From positions 4,528-68,527 of the forward strand of contig DATKQT010000037.1 of assembly GCA_035532535.1 (NCBI GenBank): a stretch of 64,000 bases of DNA. Reading direction: 5' to 3'. A model generated the notes under the pieces. That model made no database searches and was not told the DNA's origin. It was given only the letters and a program-made list of their open reading frames with translations. Position numbers and translations under genes: made by a program. This document shows, piece after piece, positions 16,781-23,556 of the stretch (its first letter is position 1; every line of letters begins with the position of its first letter). Origin of the DNA: Palsa-739 sp035532535 (lineage in GTDB: Bacteria > Actinomycetota > Thermoleophilia > Gaiellales > Gaiellaceae).

Positions 16781-17770
16781 ATGAGACGCGCATCCGCCCT
16801 CCTGCTCGCAGCCGCCGGCCTCGCCGTCGGCGTGCACGGCGCGCTCGCGCACACGTCGCGCACCGCCGTCCAGACCGGGGTCGTCGTCGTGAACACGAAC
16901 CTCGCCTTCCAGAACGGCGAGGCGGCCGGCACCGGCATCGTCCTGACGTCGAACGGCGAGGTGCTGACGAACAACCACGTCATCCGGGGAGCGACGACGA
17001 TCCACGTCATCCTCCCACAGACGAAGCGCAGCTATGCAGCGCGCGTGGTCGGGTACGACGTGACCGCGGACGTCGCGCTCCTCCAACTCCAGCACGCGTC
17101 GGGGCTCGCGACCGCGTCGATCGGCAACTCTGCGACGCTGCACCGCGGGCAAGCGGTCACCGCCGTCGGCAATGCGGGCGGGACGGGATCGCTCACGGTG
17201 ACGACGGGACGGATCACCGGGCTCGGACGCACGATCACCGTCAACGACGACCGGGGCGGCGCGGTGCAACTCGTCGACCTCCTCGAGACGGATGCGTCAC
17301 TCCAGCCGGGCGATTCCGGCGGCCCGTTGCTCGACAGCGCACGCCGCGTGGTCGGGATGGACAGCGCGGCGTCGGCAAGCTTCTCGTTCAGGGGATCCAA
17401 CAACGCCTACGCGATCCCGATCAACCGCGCCGTCTCCCTCGCGAGACAGATCGTCGCAGGACACGGCTCGACGCAGGTGCATGTCGGCGGCACTGCGTTC
17501 CTCGGTGTGCAGGCTCAGCCTGCAGACGCACTCGGCTCGAGCGGCGTCCTCGTCGGCGGCGTCATTGCGAGCGGCCCTGTCGCACGAGCCGGCGTCGTCG
17601 CCGGTGACCTGCTCACCGCCCTCGACGGACAGTCGGTCTCCTCGCCGGAGAAGCTCGTGTCGGCGCTGCTCGTCCACCATCCCGGCGACAAGGTCACGCT
17701 CACGTGGAGCGACGCCTCCGGGCAGTCGCACACGGCGACAGTCACGCTCGCGAGCGGCCCACCGCAGTAA
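16781..17770 (+). CDS. Exported trypsin-like serine protease with PDZ domain (HtrA/DegP-like)
   Basis: A 329-residue protein with an N-terminal signal peptide (hydrophobic stretch, then ALAHTS). The protease domain has His in TNNHVI, Asp in TADVALLQL and nucleophile Ser in QPGDSGGPLL. A C-terminal PDZ domain (FLGVQ, VIASGPVARAGVVAGDLLTALDG) is typical of DegP/DegS. It probably degrades or processes damaged envelope proteins. The ATG at 16781 was preferred over upstream codons because GGAGGGAG lies immediately before it and the signal peptide then begins correctly (MRRASALLL). Confidence 0.9.
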   Translation: MRRASALLLAAAGLAVGVHGALAHTSRTAVQTGVVVVNTNLAFQNGEAAGTGIVLTSNGEVLTNNHVIRGATTIHVILPQTKRSYAARVVGYDVTADVALLQLQHASGLATASIGNSATLHRGQAVTAVGNAGGTGSLTVTTGRITGLGRTITVNDDRGGAVQLVDLLETDASLQPGDSGGPLLDSARRVVGMDSAASASFSFRGSNNAYAIPINRAVSLARQIVAGHGSTQVHVGGTAFLGVQAQPADALGSSGVLVGGVIASGPVARAGVVAGDLLTALDGQSVSSPEKLVSALLVHHPGDKVTLTWSDASGQSHTATVTLASGPPQ

Positions 17771-17849
17771 CAGGAAAGGGGGCCGAGGCAGGCAAAGGCT
17801 GCGGCTCCCCTGCCACGTCCTCGGACCCCGCGCGGGACCCTAGCGGCCT

Positions 17850-18113
17850 TTACGCTTGGTCGCGCATCTCGTCGAGCGCGGAGCGAGCCTGCTCGTGAAC
17901 GTCTCGACGGCGAGCATCGGGTTCGTCCGGGTCTGCAGGCTCGGCGACGACGGGCTCCGGCTCGGACCGCGCCTCGGCGAGCTTTGCGCGGAGCTCCTGC
18001 ACCGGATCGACCTCGGCGGGAACCGCCTCGGGCGCCGGTCTCCGGCGCGTCGCCGCGCGGTACGCGGCAAGCCCGCCCGCCGCGCCGGCGACCCACGTGA
18101 ACAGCCGTCGCAC
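17850..18113 (-). CDS. Small membrane-anchored hypothetical protein
   Basis: An 87-residue protein with one short hydrophobic N-terminal segment (LFTWVAGAAGGLAAYRA), then a charged, Pro/Glu/Arg-rich tail containing VDPVQELRAKLAEARSE. Proteins of this design are common in Actinobacteria and of unknown role. It faces away from the rpsF operon, whose leader starts about 50 bp upstream of its ATG, and is convergent with the PDZ protease. Confidence 0.65.
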   Translation of the reverse strand: MRRLFTWVAGAAGGLAAYRAATRRRPAPEAVPAEVDPVQELRAKLAEARSEPEPVVAEPADPDEPDARRRDVHEQARSALDEMRDQA

Positions 18114-18161
18114 GGCCCGATGCTACATTGGGCGCTGCTTCCTGCCCCGTCAGCGTGTCGT

Positions 18162-18194
18162 TCGGTCCCGAGCGGCACAGGCAGTCGGGGCCGA
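18162..18194 (+). promoter_or_regulatory. Hairpin in the rpsF leader (possible S6:S18 autoregulatory element)
   Basis: TCGGTCCCGA pairs with TCGGGGCCGA (10 bp with one G-T pair) around a 13-nt loop, ending 30 nt before the rpsF GTG and 10 nt before the purine-rich GGGAAGGAG ribosome-binding site. Leaders of rpsF operons in many bacteria bind the S6:S18 complex for feedback control. That this hairpin does so is inference from position; the consensus was not matched base by base. Confidence 0.4.
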
Positions 18195-18224
18195 CTAAGA
18201 CCGTGGGAAGGAGACATCGGGACA

Positions 18225-18641
18225 GTGACGACATACGAGATTTTGTTGCTGCTCGACCCCGAGCAGGCCGAGGCCCATCAGGAGGAGCTCGTCGCACGCC
18301 TGCGCGCGCTCGTCGAGGGCTCCGGCGGCAAGTGGCGCAGCCACGACGCGTGGGGCAGGCGCCGCCTCACGTACGAGATCGCGAAGAAGAGCGAGGGCGT
18401 CTATCACCTCGTCGTCTTCGAGAGCGACGCGGCGACGCTGGACGAGATCGTCCGCGTGCTCAAGATCGACGACGCGGTCCTGCGCCAGATGGCGACCCGG
18501 CACATCGAGGGCTCGCGCACGAGCGCGCCCCGTGAGGACACTCCGCCGCCGGCGGCAGCGCCCGCGCCCGCGGCCGTCGTCCCGAGCGTCGAGTACGCTG
18601 AGGCCCCGGAAGCGAACGTACGTTCGGACGAGGAGGAGTAG
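18225..18641 (+). CDS. rpsF: 30S ribosomal protein S6
   Basis: A 138-residue protein starting TTYEILLLLDPE, with the S6 core (RRLTYEIAKKSEGVYHLVVFES, VLRQMATRH) in the first ~97 residues. A low-complexity Pro/Ala and acidic tail follows, which is longer than usual. S6 binds 16S rRNA together with S18 in the platform of the small subunit. The GTG at 18225 has GGGAAGGAG 8 nt upstream. First gene of the conserved rpsF-ssb-rpsR-rplI-dnaB block. Confidence 0.95.
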   Translation: MTTYEILLLLDPEQAEAHQEELVARLRALVEGSGGKWRSHDAWGRRRLTYEIAKKSEGVYHLVVFESDAATLDEIVRVLKIDDAVLRQMATRHIEGSRTSAPREDTPPPAAAPAPAAVVPSVEYAEAPEANVRSDEEE

Positions 18642-18644
18642 AGC

Positions 18645-19091
18645 ATGGCGAACATCAACCGCGTCGTGCTGGTGGGGAACCTGACGAAGGATCCCGAGCT
18701 CAAGCACACGCCCAGCGGCACGGCGGTCTGCGCGCTGCGCATCGCCGTCAACAGCCGGCGCCGCGACGAGGCCGGCCAATGGGTCGACAAGCCCAACTAC
18801 TTCGACGTGTCGATCTTCGGCAACCAGGCCGAGTCGAGCGCGCAATACCTGAGCAAGGGTCGCCCCGTCGGCATCGACGGCCGGCTCGACTGGCGCGAGT
18901 GGGAAGCCCAGGACGGGTCGAAGCGCCAGGCGGTCCAGATCATCGCCGAGAGCGTCCAGTTCCTCGGCAGCAAAGGTGATGATCCCGAGGCGCGTGGCGC
19001 AGGAGGCGGCGGCAACCAGTTCGTCCCCGCCGGTGCGGCGGCCGAGTCGGCCGACTTCCCGCAGACGGCCGACGACGACATCCCCTTCTAG
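18645..19091 (+). CDS. ssb: Single-stranded DNA-binding protein
   Basis: A 148-residue SSB. The OB fold starts NINRVVLVGNLTKDPEL, with LRIAVNSRRRD, YFDVSIFGNQAE and a GRLDWREWE strand. A linker follows and the C-terminal acidic tip DDDIPF is intact; this tip recruits replication and repair proteins. It binds ssDNA as a tetramer at forks. Position between rpsF and rpsR is the standard bacterial arrangement. Confidence 0.96.
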   Translation: MANINRVVLVGNLTKDPELKHTPSGTAVCALRIAVNSRRRDEAGQWVDKPNYFDVSIFGNQAESSAQYLSKGRPVGIDGRLDWREWEAQDGSKRQAVQIIAESVQFLGSKGDDPEARGAGGGGNQFVPAGAAAESADFPQTADDDIPF

Positions 19092-19099
19092 GAGCAGAC

Positions 19100-19429
19100 G
19101 TGGCGAGAGAGAGAACGAACCAGCAGCAGCGGAAGCGGCCGGGCGGGCCGGCGACCGCGATCAAGCGCAGGAACTGTTACTTCTGCAAGGACAAGATCGC
19201 GGAGATCGACTACAAGAACGTCAACCAGCTCCGCCGCTACATCTCGGAGAAGGGCAAGATCCGCAGCCGGCGCATCACCGGCGCCTGCCGGCGCCACCAG
19301 GTGCAGGTCGCGCAGGCGGTGAAGCGAGCACGCGAGATGGCACTGCTGCCGTACGTTGCGGAGGGTGCCGACGACCGCGAGCGCGGCGGCGGGCGCCGCG
19401 ACCGCGGCGACAGGGACAGGGATCGGTAG
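19100..19429 (+). CDS. rpsR: 30S ribosomal protein S18
   Basis: A 109-residue S18. The core has RRNCYFCKDK with a Cys-x2-Cys pair and further GACRRHQ, consistent with the zinc-binding (C+) form. YKNVNQLRRYISEKGKIRSRRITG is the rRNA-binding region. A C-terminal Arg/Asp/Gly-rich extension of about 20 residues is unusual for S18, which typically ends near residue 75-90. GTG start at 19100. Co-transcribed with rpsF, ssb and rplI. Confidence 0.95.
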   Translation: MARERTNQQQRKRPGGPATAIKRRNCYFCKDKIAEIDYKNVNQLRRYISEKGKIRSRRITGACRRHQVQVAQAVKRAREMALLPYVAEGADDRERGGGRRDRGDRDRDR

Positions 19430-19434
19430 TGCCA

Positions 19435-20091
19435 ATGAACGTGATCCTCCTAAAGGACGTCGACAAGATCGGGCTGCGCGGCGAGGTGGTCTCCGTTGCG
19501 CGCGGGTACGCGCGCAACTTCCTGCTTCCGCGCAAGCTCGCGGAGGAAGCGACCGACGCACGTGTTGCCGAGGTGCGCAAGCGCGACGCACAGCGGGCGC
19601 GGCACGAGGCGTCGACCGCCGAGCAGGCAGAGGCGATCGCAAAGACGCTGCGCGAGACCGTGCTCCGCTTCGAGGTGAAGGCCGGCCCCACCGGAGCGCT
19701 GTTCGGCTCCGTGACGCCGACGAACATCGCCGACGAGATCTGGCGCACACGCAAGGTCCGCATCGACCGGCGCAAGATCGACCTGGAGAACATCAAGCGC
19801 ATCGGCCGCTACGACGTGCCGATCGACGTCTTCCAGGACGTCCGCGTCGAGGTGAAGACACTCGTCGTCCCCGAGGGCGGCGAGCTGCCCTCCGACGAGG
19901 AGCTCGAGGCGATGGCCGCCGCGGAGCTCGCCGAGCAACAGGCGGCGGCGCCGCCCGAGTCCGGCCCGGCCGAGGAGTACGAGCTCCTTGCCGAGGAGAT
20001 CGACGCCGGCCCCGAGGACATCTCGGCCGAGTCCGCCTCCGACGACTTCGACGAGACCGTCGAAGCCGCGGCCGAAGAAAACGAACTGTAG
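19435..20091 (+). CDS. rplI: 50S ribosomal protein L9 with acidic C-terminal extension
   Basis: A 218-residue L9. The N-terminal domain MNVILLKDVDKIGLRG...VARGYARNFLLPR is canonical and the C-terminal rRNA-binding domain (ALFGSVTPTNIADEIW) is present. After about residue 150 an acidic Glu/Asp/Ala-rich tail of about 65 residues follows, absent from E. coli L9 (149). ATG at 19435 starts exactly at the conserved N-terminus. A hairpin with TTTT follows the stop. Confidence 0.94.
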   Translation: MNVILLKDVDKIGLRGEVVSVARGYARNFLLPRKLAEEATDARVAEVRKRDAQRARHEASTAEQAEAIAKTLRETVLRFEVKAGPTGALFGSVTPTNIADEIWRTRKVRIDRRKIDLENIKRIGRYDVPIDVFQDVRVEVKTLVVPEGGELPSDEELEAMAAAELAEQQAAAPPESGPAEEYELLAEEIDAGPEDISAESASDDFDETVEAAAEENEL

Positions 20092-20124
20092 GAACGCGGC
20101 TCTCGAAGGTGTCGGCCACCCGAA

Positions 20125-20149
20125 GCGGTGTCGGACACCGTCCGCTTTT
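20125..20149 (+). terminator. Possible Rho-independent terminator after rplI
   Basis: CGGTG-TCGGA-CACCG, flanked by GCGG/CCGC-like sequence and ending in CTTTT, 34 bp downstream of the rplI stop. A related GGTGTCGGCCACC hairpin lies just upstream at about 20108-20120. The T-run is short, so termination may be partial and feed dnaB. Confidence 0.5.
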
Positions 20150-20333
20150 GCCAACAGCCCTGTGGAATAGCGGGTGAAGTTCCCGCTCCCTGCGGCGAAT
20201 CCGTCCACAGCCGCGCCGTCCGACCCTGGTGCAACCATGGTCGATTCCCCTGCAAATGGCAAGAAAAGACATGTTCACAACGGACCCTTCACCACCTGGC
20301 GACAGGCCCGTTTCCGTGCTGGAATCGGGACGC

Positions 20334-21689
20334 ATGGCTTCGCTGGCTCCGGTCGCTTCGTCGGCCCCCGTTCCCCCGCAAAACTTGGAGGCGGAAGAGT
20401 CGGTCCTCGGCGCGATGATGATCTCGCCCGGCGCGATCGGGGCCGTCAGCGAGATCCTCGACGCAGGCGACTTCTACCGCGAGTCGCACGCGAAGGTCTA
20501 CCGCGCCTCGCTCGCGCTGTATGCGAAGGGCGAGCCGGTCGACGCGATCACGCTCACCGACGAGCTCGAGGAGCGCGGGGAGCTCGAGGCCGTCGGCGGC
20601 CGCGTCCGCCTGCACGAGCTCGCGGCGCTCGTCCCCGCGAGCGCGAACGCGGCGCACTACGCGCGCATCGTCCACGAGACCGCCACGCTGCGCGGGCTCA
20701 TCCGCGCCGGCGGCGAGATCGCGCGCCTGGGCTGGGAGCGGCCGGGCGAGACCGGCGACCTCGTCGACCAGGCCGAGCAGATCCTGTACGACCTCTCGCA
20801 GCAGCGCGTCACGGGCGAGTGGTCGGAGATCGAGGAGCTGCTCAAGGAGAGCTTCGAGCGCATCACCCAGCTGTACGAGTCGGGCGTCGATCTCACCGGC
20901 ACGCCGTCCGGCTTCCGCGACCTCGACCGGCTCACGTCCGGCTTCCAGCCGGGCAACCTCATCATCGTCGCGGCGCGCCCGTCGATGGGAAAGTCGGCGC
21001 TCGCGCTCTGCATGGCCGCGAACATGGGCGTGCGGCACAACATCCCGGTCGGCCTGTTCACGCTCGAGATGTCGAAGGCGGAGGTGACGCAGCGGCTGAT
21101 GTGCAGCGAGGCGAAGGTCGAATCGCAGCGCCTGCGCAACGGCAAGCTCGCGCCGGACGACTGGCCGCGGCTCACCGCCGCGTGCGACAAGCTCGCGAAG
21201 GCGCCGATCTACGTCGACGACACCGGCCTCCTCAACATGATGGAGATCCGCTCGAAGGCGCGGCGGCTGAAGGCCCGCCACCCCAACCTCGGGCTGATCA
21301 TCGTCGACTATCTCCAGCTCCTGACCCCGTCGCACCGGCGCGACAGCGACGGGCGCGTGCAGGAGGTGTCGGAGATGTCGCGAAGCCTGAAGATCTTGGC
21401 CCGCGATCTCGACGTCCCGATCGTCGCCCTCTCGCAGCTCTCGCGCGCTGTCGAACAGCGCACCGACAAGCGCCCGATCCTCTCCGACCTGCGCGAGAGC
21501 GGCTCGATCGAGCAGGACGCCGACCTCGTCGCCTTCGTCTATCGCGACGAGTACTACAACGAGGAGTCCGACCAGCAGGGGCTCGCGGAGGTGATCCTCG
21601 CGAAGCACCGCAACGGCCCGACCGACTCGATCAAGCTCTCCTTCCTCAAGCGGTACGCGAAGTTCTCCGACCTGGCCGCCGCGGGATGA
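20334..21689 (+). CDS. dnaB: Replicative DNA helicase DnaB
   Basis: A 451-residue hexameric helicase that unwinds DNA at the fork. The N-terminal domain begins PPQNLEAEESVLGAMM. RecA-like motifs are Walker A AARPSMGKSA, H1a TLEMSKAEV, Walker B LIIVDYLQLL and the C-terminal SDLRESGSIEQDADLV. No intein is present. The ATG at 20334 leaves 13 residues before the conserved PPQN; an in-frame ATG at 20271 would add 21. The stop overlaps the next gene's ATG by ATGA. Confidence 0.95.
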   Translation: MASLAPVASSAPVPPQNLEAEESVLGAMMISPGAIGAVSEILDAGDFYRESHAKVYRASLALYAKGEPVDAITLTDELEERGELEAVGGRVRLHELAALVPASANAAHYARIVHETATLRGLIRAGGEIARLGWERPGETGDLVDQAEQILYDLSQQRVTGEWSEIEELLKESFERITQLYESGVDLTGTPSGFRDLDRLTSGFQPGNLIIVAARPSMGKSALALCMAANMGVRHNIPVGLFTLEMSKAEVTQRLMCSEAKVESQRLRNGKLAPDDWPRLTAACDKLAKAPIYVDDTGLLNMMEIRSKARRLKARHPNLGLIIVDYLQLLTPSHRRDSDGRVQEVSEMSRSLKILARDLDVPIVALSQLSRAVEQRTDKRPILSDLRESGSIEQDADLVAFVYRDEYYNEESDQQGLAEVILAKHRNGPTDSIKLSFLKRYAKFSDLAAAG

Positions 21690-21919
21690 CCGAGCCGGTC
21701 CAGGCGCTCGTCATCGGGCGCACCGCGACCGCCTTCACCGCCGTCTGCGAGATCTGCCTCGGCATCGACACCGCCGTCGGGCTGTCGGCCTCGACGTTCG
21801 CCGGCCGGCTCGAGCTCGACCTGGAGGAAGCCGTCTTCCTGTGCCGCAGAGGCCACCAGGTCAGCATCGTGCGGGCTGCCGATCTCCCGGCGGCAGCCGC
21901 CGACAGCGCCGCCGCCTAG
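21686..21919 (+). CDS. Small hypothetical protein with a CxxC motif, coupled to dnaB
   Basis: A 77-residue protein with VCEICLG (Cys-x2-Cys) near residue 20 and a later FLCRRGHQVSIV (Cys-x3-His). The four residues could make a small zinc or iron site. It starts inside the dnaB stop codon (ATGA), which implies coupled translation. No family recognised. Composition and codon third-position GC match neighbouring genes, so coding is likely. Confidence 0.65.
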   Translation: MTEPVQALVIGRTATAFTAVCEICLGIDTAVGLSASTFAGRLELDLEEAVFLCRRGHQVSIVRAADLPAAAADSAAA

Positions 21920-21948
21920 AAAACCGGTCCGCCGGGAACGGCGTAGGG

Positions 21949-22368
21949 ATGCACATGCCCCTCCATCAGAGAACGGCGGTCGTCGCCGCGGGGGTCACGG
22001 TCGCGCTCGCACTCGCAGGAGCCGCAGTCGCGGTCGCCGCCGGCGGCTCGGCGGCGACCGCGACGATCAAGGTCACCGAGCGCGAGTACCACATCGGCCT
22101 CTCGGTCAAGGCCGGCAAGGCGGGCAAGGTCACCTTCGTGGTGCACAACGCGGGCAAGATCGTGCACAAGCTCGATCTCGCCGGCGCGGGGCTCAAGGCG
22201 ACCGTCCGCGTCCCGTCGATCGCCCCCGGAACCACCCGCAAGGTGACCGTCACGCTGAAGGGCGGGACGCTCGCGCTCTGGTGCCCTGTCCCGGGCCACG
22301 CCGCGCTCGGAATGAAGACGTCATTGAAGGTTTCCGGCGGCAGCGCCGCCGGAAGCACCTGGGGCTGA
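21949..22368 (+). CDS. Exported cupredoxin-like copper protein
   Basis: A 139-residue protein with an N-terminal signal/anchor (TAVVAAGVTVALALAGAAVAVAA) and one cupredoxin domain. The type 1 copper ligands are visible: His in IVHKLDL, then Cys, His and Met in CPVPGHAALGM (C-x4-H-x4-M). Such proteins carry electrons outside the membrane or bind copper. ATG at 21949. The gene ends TGG GGC TGA, and the same frame stays open downstream into a membrane permease with no canonical start between, which is discussed separately. Confidence 0.85.
   Translation: MHMPLHQRTAVVAAGVTVALALAGAAVAVAAGGSAATATIKVTEREYHIGLSVKAGKAGKVTFVVHNAGKIVHKLDLAGAGLKATVRVPSIAPGTTRKVTVTLKGGTLALWCPVPGHAALGMKTSLKVSGGSAAGSTWG
22330..22356 (+). 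promoter_or_regulatory. Strong hairpin A at the end of the cupredoxin gene
   Basis: TTCCGGCGGC, loop AGC, GCCGCCGGAA is a perfect 10-bp stem, extendable to 12 with flanking G-C and T-G pairs. It lies in the last codons of the cupredoxin gene. Its 3' arm shares bases 22351-22356 with the 5' arm of hairpin B, so only one can form at a time. Confidence 0.55.
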
Positions 22369-22410
22369 CCCATCGCGGGGGCGCGCCCCAACGAGCCGGG
22401 AGGTGCTTCC
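22351..22410 (+). promoter_or_regulatory. Long-range hairpin B spanning the TGA between cupredoxin and permease
   Basis: GGAAGCACCT (22351-22360) is perfectly complementary to AGGTGCTTCC (22401-22410). The 40-nt loop contains the in-frame TGA (22366-22368) and the palindrome GGGGCGCGCCCC (22378-22389). The 3' arm overlaps a GGGAGG Shine-Dalgarno-like sequence. It competes with hairpin A, an arrangement like an attenuator or translational-coupling switch; function is inferred. Confidence 0.5.
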
Positions 22411-23541
22411 ACAGGCCTTCCGGCTCACCTCCTTCTCGGGTTCGCGCTCGCCTCGATCGGCGGGCCGCTCGCGCTGCTCAGCTTTCTGCCGGGAACGGCC
22501 GGTGACGGCGTCCGCTCTGCCGGCCTCGTCGTCGCGCTCGCCGTCGCGGTCTTCGCGGTCCCGCTCGGCATCTGGGTCGTCTACTCCCGCCGCGTCGTCT
22601 CCCCGGGCGGGCTGAGCGCGTTCGTCGAAGCCGCGGCCGGCCGCCGCGTCGCAGTCGCCCATGCGTGGATCTGGGCCCTGGCGTACTTCCTCTACCTCCC
22701 GTACACGATCACGTTCGTCGTGTACGACCTGCTCCCGCCCGTGTTTCCGGGCGTGCACGCGTACCGCGCAGCGCTCGAGCTCGTGCTGCCGGCCGTGATC
22801 GTGGCGTTCGTGTCCCTGCCGCTCCGCGCCGTGCTCGCCTCGCTCGGCGCGCTGGCGGTCGCACAGCTCGTCGTCCTTCTTGTCGTCGCCGGCGGCGAGT
22901 TCTCGCACGCCGGCGCCCACTTCGCCTCGCATCCGGGCGTCGACACGACCGGACGTGCGACCGGAGGCGCCGCGCTTCTCTTCGTCTGCGCGAGCCTGCC
23001 GCTCTACCTCGGGAGCGAGATCCGCGGCGGGAGCCGGACGATGCGGCGCACGCTCGTTGCTGCCGTGGCGATCGTCGGGGCCGCCTTCCTCGTCGCCGCC
23101 ATCCCGCTCGGCGCAGTGCCCGATTCGCTGCTCAACACGGCCGTGCCGGGCGCCGCCATCGCCCAGGCGTACTCGGGCCGCGCGCTCGCAGTCACGGTCG
23201 GCATCCTCACCGCGGGCGGAACGCTCGCGCTCGTCGTCGCGGAGTACCTCGCGCTCGCGCGCCTGTTTCGCTGGCTGCATGACATCCCGCTGCGGACGTC
23301 GTACGCCTGGATCGCCGTCCCGTTCATCGCGCTGGACGCGATCTCGATCGCCTTCCCCAACCGCTTCTACGACGACCTCCTGAAGCCGTCGCTCGGCGCG
23401 CTCTTCGTCTCCCAACTCCTCGTCTTCCTCGTCTTCCCGCGCTTCCGCCGCAGCCTGCCCGCGATCGCTGCAGCGGTCTTCGCCTCCGGCCTCGCCGTCT
23501 GGGGCCTCTACATGCTCATCGCAGGGTCAGCCTCCACATAG
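22372..23541 (+). CDS. APC-like multi-spanning permease, start codon unresolved
   Basis: About 389 residues if started at ATC 22372. Protein-like sequence is continuous in this frame: LLLGFALASIGGPLALL, then SPGGLSAFVEAAAGRR (reminiscent of amino-acid/polyamine/organocation permeases) and about ten membrane helices to the end. The first in-frame ATG/GTG/TTG is the GTG at 22720, which would delete about two helices and the SPGGLSAF motif. The frame is closed upstream only by the cupredoxin TGA. A rare start (ATC 22372 or CTG 22474), read-through of the TGA, or a sequence error must explain this. Substrate unknown. Confidence 0.6.
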   Translation: MAGARPNEPGGASTGLPAHLLLGFALASIGGPLALLSFLPGTAGDGVRSAGLVVALAVAVFAVPLGIWVVYSRRVVSPGGLSAFVEAAAGRRVAVAHAWIWALAYFLYLPYTITFVVYDLLPPVFPGVHAYRAALELVLPAVIVAFVSLPLRAVLASLGALAVAQLVVLLVVAGGEFSHAGAHFASHPGVDTTGRATGGAALLFVCASLPLYLGSEIRGGSRTMRRTLVAAVAIVGAAFLVAAIPLGAVPDSLLNTAVPGAAIAQAYSGRALAVTVGILTAGGTLALVVAEYLALARLFRWLHDIPLRTSYAWIAVPFIALDAISIAFPNRFYDDLLKPSLGALFVSQLLVFLVFPRFRRSLPAIAAAVFASGLAVWGLYMLIAGSAST

Positions 23542-23556
23542 GGCACACTTCGGGTC

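Noticed and set aside
17771..17849. GGGG/CCCC-containing hairpin after the PDZ protease as a firm terminator
   Set aside because: Pairing needs a bulge and mismatches and there is no T-run, so it was not listed as a feature.
20092..20333. Region before dnaB as a replication origin (TGTGGAATA and TCCACAG look like partial DnaA boxes)
   Set aside because: Only two weak matches, no AT-rich unwinding zone and no dnaA/dnaN/gyr context.
22378..22389. GGGGCGCGCCCC as a SECIS hairpin for the TGA at 22366
   Set aside because: Loop too small and distance and shape do not match bacterial SECIS elements; no Cys-containing homolog position is known at the TGA.
22403..22615. GTG-initiated frame at 22403 as the real start of the permease
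   Set aside because: It is in another frame, Ser/Arg-rich and ends at 22615; only a frameshift could join it to the permease, so it was kept only as part of the unresolved start question.
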